Assembly (NCBI GenBank): GCA_934565775.1 | Contig: CAKTIN010000033.1 | Coordinates: 1-21,374, forward strand | Source of the DNA: an uncultured Oscillospiraceae bacterium | GTDB taxonomy: Bacteria; Bacillota; Clostridia; Oscillospirales; Oscillospiraceae | Reading direction: 5' to 3' | DNA length: 21,374 nucleotides | Shown here: piece by piece, positions 1 to 7,371 of the stretch | How positions within the stretch are numbered: the stretch's first letter is position 1 | Layout: each line of letters starts with the position of its first letter | Made by a program: the position numbers and the translations under genes | The notes under the pieces: model-generated | What the model was told of the DNA's origin: nothing | Seen by the model: only the letters and a program-made list of their open reading frames with translations | Databases searched by the model: none

Positions 1-87
1 TACACCGCCGGGACCGGCGACTGGGAAGCGGTCAAGACTGCTTTCGTGGACGGCTGGGCCACCCAGTATGCCAAGGAAAACGGCTAA
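1..87 (+). CDS. C-terminal end of a protein, possibly an ABC transporter solute-binding protein (partial)
   Basis: The first 28 codons are open in frame 1 and end with TAA. The residues include GDWEAVKTAFVDGWATQYAKENG, quoted here only as overlapping short pieces: GDWEAVKTAF and VDGWATQYAKENG. An amphipathic final helix with a W...VK.AFVDGWA..YA pattern is common at the C terminus of extracellular sugar-binding proteins of ABC importers, which is the only reason for the guess. The 5' part lies outside the window, so family and length cannot be checked. No clear hairpin terminator follows; the 68 bases before the next gene are purine-rich. Confidence 0.4.
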   Translation, partial: YTAGTGDWEAVKTAFVDGWATQYAKENG

Positions 88-155
88 CCGGGCGAACGGG
101 GAGACGGAATACCGGCAAGGGGAAAAATGGAAGGGGAAGAAGGGGAAGAGGATTT

Positions 156-1622
156 ATGGAAATCTGTAAATACTGTGGAGAACGGCTTCCCGAAGGCAGC
201 CGCTTTTGCAGAAACTGCGGGAGGGTGGCTTCTTCAAACGGAAACGCCATGCAGTCCAATGGGCAGAGCTCCAATTTGCGTATCTCCGGTTCATTGGGAG
301 GAGGCACACGGGAAGAGAATCGCACGGACCGGCAGACCTGCCCCTACTGCGGCGCAAGGATTGCGCAGGGGGCGGCGTTTTGCGCGGCGTGCGGACAGCG
401 GCTGGCGTCTCAGGGGGAGAGCCGGGAGCCCGAGCCGGGTCCGGAACGCCCGAGGAAGAGACGGGGCGGCGTGTGGGGAATTGTAGCCCTGGGAGCGGTT
501 GTTCTCCTTGCTGCAGCCTTGCTGCTTGGCAGACACTTGACGCGGGAACCAAAGCCGCAAGAGACTGTGGCACCGGAGGACGGCACGCTGGCCGGTGAAA
601 CGACGCCTACGGATTTGCCGGAGCCTACGCCGGGAATCTCCGCCGAACAGGCGCGAGCCCTTTATGAGACGTACTTTTGGAAAGAGTTTTCCACCAACGA
701 TTTGGCCTGCATGGCAGATGTGACCCATGACGGCGTGGATGAGCTGATTGTCGTTCACTTTTGCGATGAGGAAGGCGAAAGAATTGAGGGCTATGTGTTT
801 ACGATCGATGAGAAGGAACAGGTCAAGGGAATTTACTCCAAGGTGGGATCCGCTTTCCATGTAGGCGGTTATTTTAACTGGTATATTCGGGAAGGCGACT
901 CCGGCTTTATTCTTGGAAGCGAAGAGGGGTATTGGAATACCGGCCATGGAGAGCTGACCTTTCATGAGTATTACCTGACCCAGGACGGTGCAGTGCAGGA
1001 TATTTCCTCCGTTTCTGTCAATAGCGAAGATTATGTTACGGAAGGGGGAATCTCCGATGCCTTTGACCGCTATACGGAGCGGGAGGCCCAGGTGAAGGGG
1101 CAGATGTATACGCTATACTGCTGCCCGGGGAACGGCGATGATGCGGATGCGATTGCAAGGTACCCCATGGATCCCATGGCGCTCTTCTCTGTGGAGCACA
1201 TAGAGGCAGGCAGGGTCTATCCGACCCGGTTTGTAGACTATACCTGGTCTATGGAGGGGCGCGATGCAGATTACCTTCTGGAGCGCTTAGAGATGCAGAG
1301 CAGAAGCATGAATTTTGACTTTGCGATTATTTTGGTAGATACCCTGGACGGCAAATCGGCCCAGGAATTTGCGGATGGCTATTATGATTGTCACGGCTTC
1401 GGCTATGGCCCGGGGAAGGACGGCGCTTTGCTGCTGATTGACACAGCGGATGAACTGTGGTATCTGACGACCCACGGGGCGGGAATTGAGCTGATTGGGG
1501 ATCGGGAGCTTGCCGAGCTTCAGGAGTCGTTTTCGTATGATTTGAAGCAGGGGGATTACTATGGGGCGTGTAACAGCTTTATAGACAAGGCAGGAGAGAT
1601 CGTTTCAAGGAAAAGAGGGTAG
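156..1622 (+). CDS. Double zinc-ribbon, single-pass membrane protein with C-terminal TPM-like domain
   Basis: 488 residues. Two N-terminal zinc ribbons are visible: C4-C7/C18-C21 and C62-C65/C76-C79, each with CxxCG...FCxxCG spacing. A basic stretch (about 98-104, RPRKRRGG) precedes one membrane segment at about 105-125, so the ribbons should face the cytoplasm and the remaining 360 residues the outside. Residues from about 375 to 480 resemble the TPM fold (DUF477/TPM_phosphatase): FADGYYD..GFGYGPGKDGALLLID, then a strand and THGAGIELIGD. In other proteins this fold is extracytoplasmic and often metal-binding. The middle (about 150-370) contains the calcium-loop-like string DVTHDGVDEL and is not recognised. 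The start is ATG 156 after AGGGGAAGAGG. It is the first of three tandem genes of the same architecture. Function unknown. Confidence 0.85.
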   Translation: MEICKYCGERLPEGSRFCRNCGRVASSNGNAMQSNGQSSNLRISGSLGGGTREENRTDRQTCPYCGARIAQGAAFCAACGQRLASQGESREPEPGPERPRKRRGGVWGIVALGAVVLLAAALLLGRHLTREPKPQETVAPEDGTLAGETTPTDLPEPTPGISAEQARALYETYFWKEFSTNDLACMADVTHDGVDELIVVHFCDEEGERIEGYVFTIDEKEQVKGIYSKVGSAFHVGGYFNWYIREGDSGFILGSEEGYWNTGHGELTFHEYYLTQDGAVQDISSVSVNSEDYVTEGGISDAFDRYTEREAQVKGQMYTLYCCPGNGDDADAIARYPMDPMALFSVEHIEAGRVYPTRFVDYTWSMEGRDADYLLERLEMQSRSMNFDFAIILVDTLDGKSAQEFADGYYDCHGFGYGPGKDGALLLIDTADELWYLTTHGAGIELIGDRELAELQESFSYDLKQGDYYGACNSFIDKAGEIVSRKRG

Positions 1623-1694
1623 AACACTCCGGAAAAATGGCATAAGCAGGGATTCAAATCTTCGAATTAAAAATTTAAAGAAAGAGGGAGCAAA

Positions 1695-3032
1695 ATGATC
1701 TGTAAAAAATGTGGGAATTTGTTGGCAGAGGACAGCGTGTTCTGCCCGTACTGCGGGGAGAAGGCCGAGCGGGGCGCATCAAGGGCACCCGGCGGGAGCT
1801 TCTTTTCCGCAGCCGGAGATATAGGGGATACCGCGGGGAGCACGTTTGCCCGGCCGCATGGAGGGGAGACATTGAAAAGGGGACCGGAGACCATGTCCTT
1901 TTCCCCGGCGCATGCGGAGGATACAGACGCGAGCTGGTGGGGGAAGGAGCCGGTGGTAGGTACCCCTGGCAGCGCTGCTTGGACGCCGGACCGGACGGAG
2001 GAGACGGGGGAAGGCGCTTCCCAATACTGCCCCAATTGCGGCGCCAAAATGGAGCCGGGCAGCAAGTTCTGCGGAGCTTGCGGTGCGGCAATCATGAAAA
2101 CGCCTGCGCCCGGAAAGCGGCTGTCGCTGAAGAAGCTGAAGAATTTCAAAGACCTGCCGCCGAAGAAAAAGAAGCTGGCGGGAATCGTGGCCGCTTCTGT
2201 GGCGGCGCTGTGCATTGTGATTTTTGCGGTTCTGGGCATTACTGCGATTGCCACCGACGGCCCGCTGAAGAGAATCAGCAGCGCCATGAGCAATACGCTG
2301 AACGCCAAGTCGCTCACGGCAGATGTCCAGCTTTTTGAGAATTATAATCTGGATTTTGAGTATTATGTGGAAGCTGCGCTGAATTTGAAAAAGAAGGAAA
2401 TCACGGCGATGGCGACGGCTCCTGATGGCGATGCAGCGGCACTTTATAATGGCTATTTTCTGGAAGTATACGACTACGGCGACGAGGTTCGGGTCTACAA
2501 GGAAGATGTGAGCGAGCAGATTTCGTACCTCATGGATCTGTACAGCAAAATCAGCAGCGGAAAAATTAACCCCTCAAAAACGGCAAATACAAGGGAAGAG
2601 CGGGAGACGATTGAGCAGCTGGAGGAGGATGTAGATCTTGACAGGCTGAATGACTGCTTGAAAGATTTTTTAAAGGCCCTGAACGATGAGCAGTGGCTCA
2701 AGCAAAATGCCGGCTATTCAGTTTCCAAAATCGGCGATCAGACGACCTATTCCTTTTCAATCACGCCCCAAACTATATCTGCTTTTATGGAGATCCTCCG
2801 CCCGGCGTTCCTGTCCCAGGCCAAGTATCTTTCGGTAAGAGAGGACGTTACGGACGATGATATTGGAGCGTATATTACGATCATAACGCAAGGAAAATAT
2901 TTAAAGCAAGTAAACGTTACGTCAATAGAACGCTACGGAGACCTTTCCTATGTGGTCAAATTCAGCCAGATCGGGAGCACAGTGGTAGACCGCGAGCAGA
3001 TTGCCAACTGGTTTAGTATGGCTAGAGATTGA
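1695..3032 (+). CDS. Double zinc-ribbon, single-pass membrane protein of unknown function
   Basis: 445 residues. Ribbons lie at C3-C6/C17-C20 and C112-C115/C126-C129, separated by about 90 low-complexity residues. A lysine-rich run (about 146-160) leads into one membrane segment at about 161-185, giving cytoplasmic ribbons and an outside domain of about 260 residues. That domain alternates charged helices and strands, has no cysteine pair, and I do not recognise it; its start (LKRISSAMSNTLNAKSLTADVQ) resembles DUF-type lipoprotein-like proteins that measure secreted or cell-wall targets, but this is not evidence of a role. ATG 1695 follows AGAGGGAG. The stop overlaps the ribosome binding site of the next gene, so the two are very likely translated from one message. 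Confidence 0.8.
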   Translation: MICKKCGNLLAEDSVFCPYCGEKAERGASRAPGGSFFSAAGDIGDTAGSTFARPHGGETLKRGPETMSFSPAHAEDTDASWWGKEPVVGTPGSAAWTPDRTEETGEGASQYCPNCGAKMEPGSKFCGACGAAIMKTPAPGKRLSLKKLKNFKDLPPKKKKLAGIVAASVAALCIVIFAVLGITAIATDGPLKRISSAMSNTLNAKSLTADVQLFENYNLDFEYYVEAALNLKKKEITAMATAPDGDAAALYNGYFLEVYDYGDEVRVYKEDVSEQISYLMDLYSKISSGKINPSKTANTREERETIEQLEEDVDLDRLNDCLKDFLKALNDEQWLKQNAGYSVSKIGDQTTYSFSITPQTISAFMEILRPAFLSQAKYLSVREDVTDDDIGAYITIITQGKYLKQVNVTSIERYGDLSYVVKFSQIGSTVVDREQIANWFSMARD

Positions 3033-3043
3033 GGAGGGAGCTT

Positions 3044-4678
3044 ATGCGTTGTCCATCATGTGGGAAAAATCTGCCGGATGGGACGGCCTTCTGCACCGCC
3101 TGCGGGGCAAAGCTGGGCTCCACGCTGAAGGGGACGGCTGTACAACCCCATTTTGAAGAGAGTCGGGCAGATCGCGCAGTAAAGACTGCGGAACGGAAGA
3201 AGGGCCCACCCAAGAGAAAATTCCTGTGGGTAGCCGCCGGCGTGCTTGCGGTTTTGATCGTTGCGGGAGCGGCGGCGTTCCTTTTGATGAACCGGGACCT
3301 GCGCCAGTTTGAGAGCGCAGTGAAGCGCCAGGAGCTGTCCTCCGCAGTCCAGGCCTATAGCCAACTGGATATGGAGGACCGGCTGAAGGCCAACTCCTGG
3401 CTACAGGAGTACCTACAGACGCTTGAAGCGGACTACTATAAGGGGAAATACGAATATACGGATGCCAAGGCCAGAATGGACGACCTTTGCCAGTTTGACT
3501 CTGTCCGGGTTGAGGCGGAGCGGGCGCTGGAGCGGATCGAGATCGACAACACGGCAGTCATTGCGCATAAAAAGGCCCAGCAATACGCCGAAGAGGAAAA
3601 GTGGGAGCAGGCCTATGAGGCCCTGGCGGGGCTGAATACCACCTACCGAAATTACGATGAGGCGGCGGCGCTGCGCAGTGAGTGCGCGAAGAAGTACAAG
3701 GAGGCCGTCCTGGCGCAGTGCGAAACGCTGGCCTCTGGGGGAGAATATCAGAAGCTGATCAGCGCGCTGCTGACTGCGCTGAAAATTATGCCCAATGATA
3801 CGGACCTGTCTCTGAAACTCCAAAGCTATACGGATCAGTTTGAGGAGGCAACCCTTGCCGAGGCGGAGAGGCTGGCGCAGGGCGGCGATTATGCAGGCGC
3901 GAAGGACCTGCTGGCGACGGCCTTGGGGATTCGCGAGCTGGATTCCTTCTACATGGCGATGGACCGCTATCAGGAGGCGATCAATGAACAGGAATACCAG
4001 CAGCTGGTGGCGGACTGCGAGCAGCGCTGCCAGACCTCCGGCACTGAGGCGGTCATTCAGTACCTGTATGAGTTGATGGACCAGGAGAGCTTTGACATGA
4101 AGCGGCGGGAGCTTTTGGATCAGTATCAGCAAAAATATGTCGCTGAGATTCTGGAGCGGGCTTCGGTCAAGGCGGGCGAGCGGGATTTTGAGGGCGCAAT
4201 TCAGCTGCTGCAAAATGCGCGGAACGTCTATGATTGTGCCGAATTCCAAAACGCAATTTCCAGTTATGAGGGATATTTGCCAATAGACCTTGCCGACTGT
4301 CATGTAGTGGACCGCTCAAATTACCCCGAGCCCAAAGTTGGCGTAAGTGTAACGGACGTTTTTGGAAATGATTATACAAACGCCGTCTATTGCTGGAGTG
4401 GCGCATATGAAGAAGGCTATGTTATATTCTATCCCAACAGCCGCTTCCAGCGGCTCAGCGGAATAATTGCGCCCTATGATTCCTCCATGGCGGGATATAT
4501 ATGCGTTTATGCCGATGATGTGTTGGTCTATCAAAGTCCGGAAATTTACCGAACAACGGAGCCGTTTTCTGTTGATATTGAGATAGGGCTGTGCAGTCAG
4601 CTGAAAATAGAATTCAATAAATCGGGACAGTCCTTTTTCGATGCCTTCGGTGTCCTAATTTCTGCAAAACTGTCTTAG
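3044..4678 (+). CDS. Zinc-ribbon, single-pass membrane protein with helical repeats and NPCBM-like C terminus
   Basis: 544 residues from ATG 3044; an upstream in-frame TTG at 3029 would overlap the previous stop, while GAGGAGGGAG at 3031-3040 sits correctly for 3044. One zinc ribbon is present, C3-C6/C17-C20. Basic residues (KKGPPKRK) precede one membrane segment at about 60-82. About 85-415 is almost all helix with repeating A..L.....Y..A and LAQGGDYAGAKDLL patterns, like TPR repeats. The last 120 residues are strand-rich, with the order NSRFQRLSG, DSSMAGYICVYADDVLVYQSP and LKIEFNKSG, which resembles the NPCBM/NEW2 carbohydrate-binding-module family. This suggests an outside tether that may bind glycans or cell wall, which is inference. 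Confidence 0.8.
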   Translation: MRCPSCGKNLPDGTAFCTACGAKLGSTLKGTAVQPHFEESRADRAVKTAERKKGPPKRKFLWVAAGVLAVLIVAGAAAFLLMNRDLRQFESAVKRQELSSAVQAYSQLDMEDRLKANSWLQEYLQTLEADYYKGKYEYTDAKARMDDLCQFDSVRVEAERALERIEIDNTAVIAHKKAQQYAEEEKWEQAYEALAGLNTTYRNYDEAAALRSECAKKYKEAVLAQCETLASGGEYQKLISALLTALKIMPNDTDLSLKLQSYTDQFEEATLAEAERLAQGGDYAGAKDLLATALGIRELDSFYMAMDRYQEAINEQEYQQLVADCEQRCQTSGTEAVIQYLYELMDQESFDMKRRELLDQYQQKYVAEILERASVKAGERDFEGAIQLLQNARNVYDCAEFQNAISSYEGYLPIDLADCHVVDRSNYPEPKVGVSVTDVFGNDYTNAVYCWSGAYEEGYVIFYPNSRFQRLSGIIAPYDSSMAGYICVYADDVLVYQSPEIYRTTEPFSVDIEIGLCSQLKIEFNKSGQSFFDAFGVLISAKLS

Positions 4679-4793
4679 ACAGTTGGCAACATAAAAGAAT
4701 GAAAAGGACAATGGCGGCGAGGAATTTGTGTTGACCCGGATCGCGTAACGCCCCCTTGCGGGAGGGCTGGGGAGCGGAGACCGCTTACAGATG

Positions 4794-4831
4794 AAAATTC
4801 CCGGAGAGGCTGGGCCTCTCCGGGAATTTTT
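4794..4831. terminator. Bidirectional intrinsic terminator
   Basis: A perfect long stem is formed by 4794-4810 (AAAATTCCCGGAGAGGC) and 4814-4830, with loop TGG. T-runs follow on both strands. It lies between the 3' end of the zinc-ribbon cluster and the 3' end of the convergent kinase-like gene, so it can serve both. The 115 bases between 4679 and 4793 hold no gene that I can support. Confidence 0.9.
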
Positions 4832-4840
4832 GTTATCAGC

Positions 4841-5437
4841 TTATTCGCCTTTGGGGAATTTGGCCTCCACATAGGCCTTGATGATCTCGGCAGAGGCGTC
4901 CAGGCCAATAGAGCTGTTCAGGGTCAGGTCATAGTTCCGGGTGTCACCCCAGGGCAGCTCTGAGTAATTGTTATAGAAGGCGGCGCGGGAGCGGTCCTTC
5001 TTCGTCAGCGCCCGCTCGGGATTGTCATACACCTCGTGATACTCCTCGGTAGCCCGGCGGACCCGCTCGGCCAGGGGAGCGTGAATGAACACCCGGACGC
5101 ACCGGGGATCATCCCGCAGGACGCAGTCCGCAGCCCGCCCGACGATGACGCAGGAGCCCTTGGAGGCGATTTCTCGGATGACCTCAAACTGTGCGGCCCG
5201 GGCCTGGTCGTAAACCGTGGGGACCTGGGTGGCGGTGTAGATGCTGTACAGGAAGCTGGAGGTTTGCTTTTCCTCTACCTCCCGCACGAAGTCCAGGGCA
5301 AAGCCCGTCTTTTTCGCGGTGAGAGAAATGAGCTCCTTGTCGTAATATGTAATTCCCATTTTCTTCGCCAGCATTTCACCGATGGTGCGGCCGCCGGAGC
5401 CGTGCTGCCGGCCGATGGTAATGATAATGTTTTCCAT
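4841..5437 (-). CDS. Cytidylate kinase-like family protein
   Basis: 198 residues, starting at MENIIITIGRQHGSGGRTIG. The frame is open 24 codons further upstream, but GAAGGG lies just before 5437 and the protein starts directly with the conserved strand and P-loop-like GRQHGSGGRTI (residues 9-19). Other family features are the Y-Y-D-K-E-L block (about 34-39), the central GSCVIVGRAAD strand with an R that usually contacts phosphate, and RVFIHAPLAERV. The family (Cytidylate_kin2) is common in Clostridia and usually has no proven substrate; it differs from Cmk, so I give no symbol. It is a single gene with its own promoter at 5468-5496 and a shared terminator. Confidence 0.88.
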   Translation of the reverse strand: MENIIITIGRQHGSGGRTIGEMLAKKMGITYYDKELISLTAKKTGFALDFVREVEEKQTSSFLYSIYTATQVPTVYDQARAAQFEVIREIASKGSCVIVGRAADCVLRDDPRCVRVFIHAPLAERVRRATEEYHEVYDNPERALTKKDRSRAAFYNNYSELPWGDTRNYDLTLNSSIGLDASAEIIKAYVEAKFPKGE

Positions 5438-5467
5438 AAAGGCACTTCCCTTCTGTGAGCTGCCTAT

Positions 5468-5496
5468 AGTATACAGCAAACTGCTCAAAAAATCAA
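5468..5496 (-). promoter_or_regulatory. Sigma-A type promoter for the cytidylate kinase-like gene
   Basis: Reading the minus strand: -35 TTGATT (5491-5496), 17-base spacer, -10 TATACT (5468-5473). This lies about 30 bases upstream of the ATG at 5437 and supports that start over the longer open frame, because the longer start at 5509 would lie upstream of the promoter. Confidence 0.8.
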
Positions 5497-5737
5497 TGGA
5501 CAATTTCAATGAAATTAGTGAAAATGTATTTTACAGACAGGGATCCCTGGGGATGGTGAGAAAAATCGTTCGACAGGGACGGATGAAAAATGCGGGGATT
5601 TTCACGGAGCGGGACCGGAAAAAAGCCCACTTTTCCGGAAAAAGCTTGGGGTTTTCCTGTGCCGTGTCGAAATTTGCGATTTCTTTTGCTGTTCTTTTGG
5701 CGCGGATTATGGTTCAATGATGGGGGAGGGATGCAGT
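5497..5737. other. Intergenic region between divergent genes
   Basis: About 240 bases with no gene that I can support. It is more AT-rich than its surroundings. One hairpin is visible, CCGGAAAA (5615-5622) with TTTTCCGG (5631-5638). The promoter of the gene at 5738 should lie here, but no hexamer pair is convincing; TTGCTG with TATGGT about 16 bases apart near 5688-5713 is the best weak candidate. Confidence 0.5.
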
Positions 5738-6043
5738 ATGACGCGGGAAATGATCCTGTATGAGCGGGACCTCCGCTGCGCAATGCCGGGGGCCTACCGG
5801 CTGGCGTACAGCCTGGTGACCGATGAGATCTGCCTGGACGGCCACACCCTGGAGGTGTACGGGGCCAAGATCGCGCTTTACCGGGGCGGGGCCGTTGTGG
5901 AGGAAAAGACGCTCCGGGGGCTGACCCCCTACGGCACCCGGATTACGGCGATACTCGGCGCCATGGCCCGGGGGCTGGTGACGCCTATGGGAATGGCGGA
6001 TGTTGTGGCGGATCTGCTTGCTTCGCCGGGGAAACCGGCATAA
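5738..6043 (+). CDS. Small conserved protein, DUF6514-like
   Basis: 101 residues from ATG 5738, chosen because GGGGGAGGG ends seven bases before it; the in-frame ATG at 5717 has no ribosome binding site. The order is a strand-rich half (YRLAYSLVTDEI...LEVYGAKIALYRGG) followed by TRITAILGAMARGLVTPMGMADVVADLL. The Clostridia family DUF6514 has the same size and the same ending, a short helix and then xPxxLxDVVxDxL. The function of that family is unknown. The protein has no membrane segment and no cysteine motif. It sits just upstream of nrdR but nrdR has its own promoter starting right after this stop, so the two need not be co-regulated. Confidence 0.65.
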   Translation: MTREMILYERDLRCAMPGAYRLAYSLVTDEICLDGHTLEVYGAKIALYRGGAVVEEKTLRGLTPYGTRITAILGAMARGLVTPMGMADVVADLLASPGKPA

Positions 6044-6050
6044 TTCGGTC

Positions 6051-6079
6051 TGGACATAGGGCGGTAAGTTTGGTATAAT
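6051..6079 (+). promoter_or_regulatory. Promoter of nrdR, extended -10
   Basis: TGGACA (6051-6056), 17-base spacer, TATAAT (6074-6079), with TG at 6071-6072 making an extended -10. The nrdR ATG is 47 bases further on. Between them lies a 7-bp hairpin GCTGCGC-CGG-GCGCAGC (6091-6107) immediately before the GGGGGGAGG ribosome binding site. I saw no NrdR-box pair here. Confidence 0.85.
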
Positions 6080-6125
6080 AAGAAAAAGACGCTGCGCCGG
6101 GCGCAGCGGGGGGAGGATTTGGCAT

Positions 6126-6581
6126 ATGAAGTGCCCGTTTTGCGGTTACCAGGAGAGCAAGGTTGTGGATTCCCGCCATTCGGAGGATGGCGTCAGCATT
6201 CGCCGCAGAAGGGAGTGCCTGTCCTGCCAGCGGCGGTTCACCACCTATGAGACGGTGGAGAGCCTGCCCATTATCGTGGTGAAGAAGGACGGCAGCCGCC
6301 AGTCCTTTGACCGGAATAAGATTCTGAACGGCATGGTCCGGGCCTGCGAGAAGCGGCCGGTGCCCATTGCCGCGCTGGAAAATGCCGCCTCGGAGATCGA
6401 GCAGGTGCTGCAAAATTCCCTGGAGCGGGAGGTCAGCACGGACAAAATCGGGGAGCTGGTCATGGAGCGGCTGAAGCCGCTCGATGAGGTGAGCTACGTC
6501 CGGTTCGCCTCCGTGTACCGGCAGTTTAAGGATATTAACAGCTTTATGCACGAGCTGAATAAGATCCTGGAAGAGAAATAA
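6126..6581 (+). CDS. nrdR: Transcriptional repressor NrdR
   Basis: 151 residues, the usual length. NrdR senses ATP/dATP through its cone domain and represses ribonucleotide reductase genes. The N-terminal zinc ribbon C3-C6/C31-C34 is intact with the family signature MKCPFC and the basic string [17 protein letters not shown]. The ATP-cone starts at about residue 49 ([19 protein letters not shown]) and runs to about 137, ending in [17 protein letters not shown] 6126 follows GGGGGGAGG. The downstream membrane protein begins 21 bases later and is probably on the same message. No nrd gene is in the window, so the targets must be elsewhere. Confidence 0.97.
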   Translation: MKCPFCGYQESKVVDSRHSEDGVSIRRRRECLSCQRRFTTYETVESLPIIVVKKDGSRQSFDRNKILNGMVRACEKRPVPIAALENAASEIEQVLQNSLEREVSTDKIGELVMERLKPLDEVSYVRFASVYRQFKDINSFMHELNKILEEK

Positions 6582-6602
6582 TCCCGGAAAAGGGGAGATT
6601 TT

Positions 6603-7292
6603 ATGTATTTTTGGCTATTTATCAGCATTGCGATTCTGCTTCCGTCGGTCGTGATGCTTGTGATGGGGCTGCTGTCCTGGCGGTGCCCGCCCAAGGGCGT
6701 GTGCTGGTACTTCGGATACCGGTCCCGCAGGGCCCGGGCCAGCGATGAGGTCTGGGCCTATGCCCAGAGGCTGGTGGGGCTGCTGTGGACGGTGGCCGGA
6801 GGCGGTCTGACCCTGGCCGGACTGATCCTGTGCTACGTCCTGCTGGGGAAGGATGACGTGCGCCGCTGCCTGTCTGCGGCGATCTTCCTGGGGATTGCGG
6901 CCGTGATCGTCCTGGGAATCATTCTGGCGGCGGAGATCGTGCTTCATGTGAAGTTTGACCGCTTTGGGAACCGCCGCCTGCCGAAGGGCGAGCGCGAGCA
7001 GCTGCGCCGGGAGCAGGAGGAAGCGGAGGAGGAGCCGGAGGGGCGCCCCCTGGAGGAGCGGATCACCAGCCGGCAGGCGCCGGAGGGCGCGCCGGGCGGC
7101 GAGACCTTCCGCGGGGAGGAGGACCTGCCCGAGGATTGGAGTCTTCCGGAGCCGGTCCGGGAGCCGGAGCCTCCGGAGACGGACGGGCTGCCGGAGGGCT
7201 GGAGCCTTCCGGAGGAGCCCAGAGATGATTATACCCTGGAGGACCTTCTGGCAGAAGCGAAGGATCTGGCAAAGAAACAGGATGAAGAATGA
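6603..7292 (+). CDS. SdpI-like membrane protein with acidic cytoplasmic tail
   Basis: 229 residues. Three membrane segments are visible at about 3-25, 58-83 and 89-113. Between the first two is PPKGVCWYFGYRSRRARASDEVWAY, cited here as GYRSRRA and DEVWAYAQRLVG, which matches the SdpI family signature (GYRT...S.e.W..AnR..G). SdpI of Bacillus protects against the SdpC toxin and binds its repressor; most homologues are uncharacterised, so an immunity role is not implied. The last 110 residues are unlike SdpI: rich in Glu and Pro with two copies of LPE(D/G)WSLPE. ATG 6603 follows GGGGAG, 21 bases after nrdR, so co-transcription is likely. A strong terminator follows. Confidence 0.7.
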   Translation: MYFWLFISIAILLPSVVMLVMGLLSWRCPPKGVCWYFGYRSRRARASDEVWAYAQRLVGLLWTVAGGGLTLAGLILCYVLLGKDDVRRCLSAAIFLGIAAVIVLGIILAAEIVLHVKFDRFGNRRLPKGEREQLRREQEEAEEEPEGRPLEERITSRQAPEGAPGGETFRGEEDLPEDWSLPEPVREPEPPETDGLPEGWSLPEEPRDDYTLEDLLAEAKDLAKKQDEE

Positions 7293-7295
7293 AAG

Positions 7296-7328
7296 ACCCC
7301 GCCGGTTCGGATGGAACCGGCGGGGTTT
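7296..7328. terminator. Intrinsic terminator between convergent genes
   Basis: A 13-bp perfect stem, 7296-7308 with 7314-7326 (ACCCCGCCGGTTC), loop GGATG, then TTTGT on the plus strand. On the minus strand TCTTTC follows, so it may also serve galE. Confidence 0.85.
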
Positions 7329-7371
7329 GTATACGGTGGATTGGAAAATAGAGACTGTGGCCTTTTGGCTT

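Noticed and set aside
3413..4303. Open frame of 296 codons on the minus strand
   Set aside because: Antisense to the third zinc-ribbon gene; Leu/Arg/Gln-rich without ribosome binding site.
6040..6125. NrdR-box pair upstream of nrdR
   Set aside because: No acaCNATATANNGTgt-like pair is visible; only the promoter and one short hairpin.
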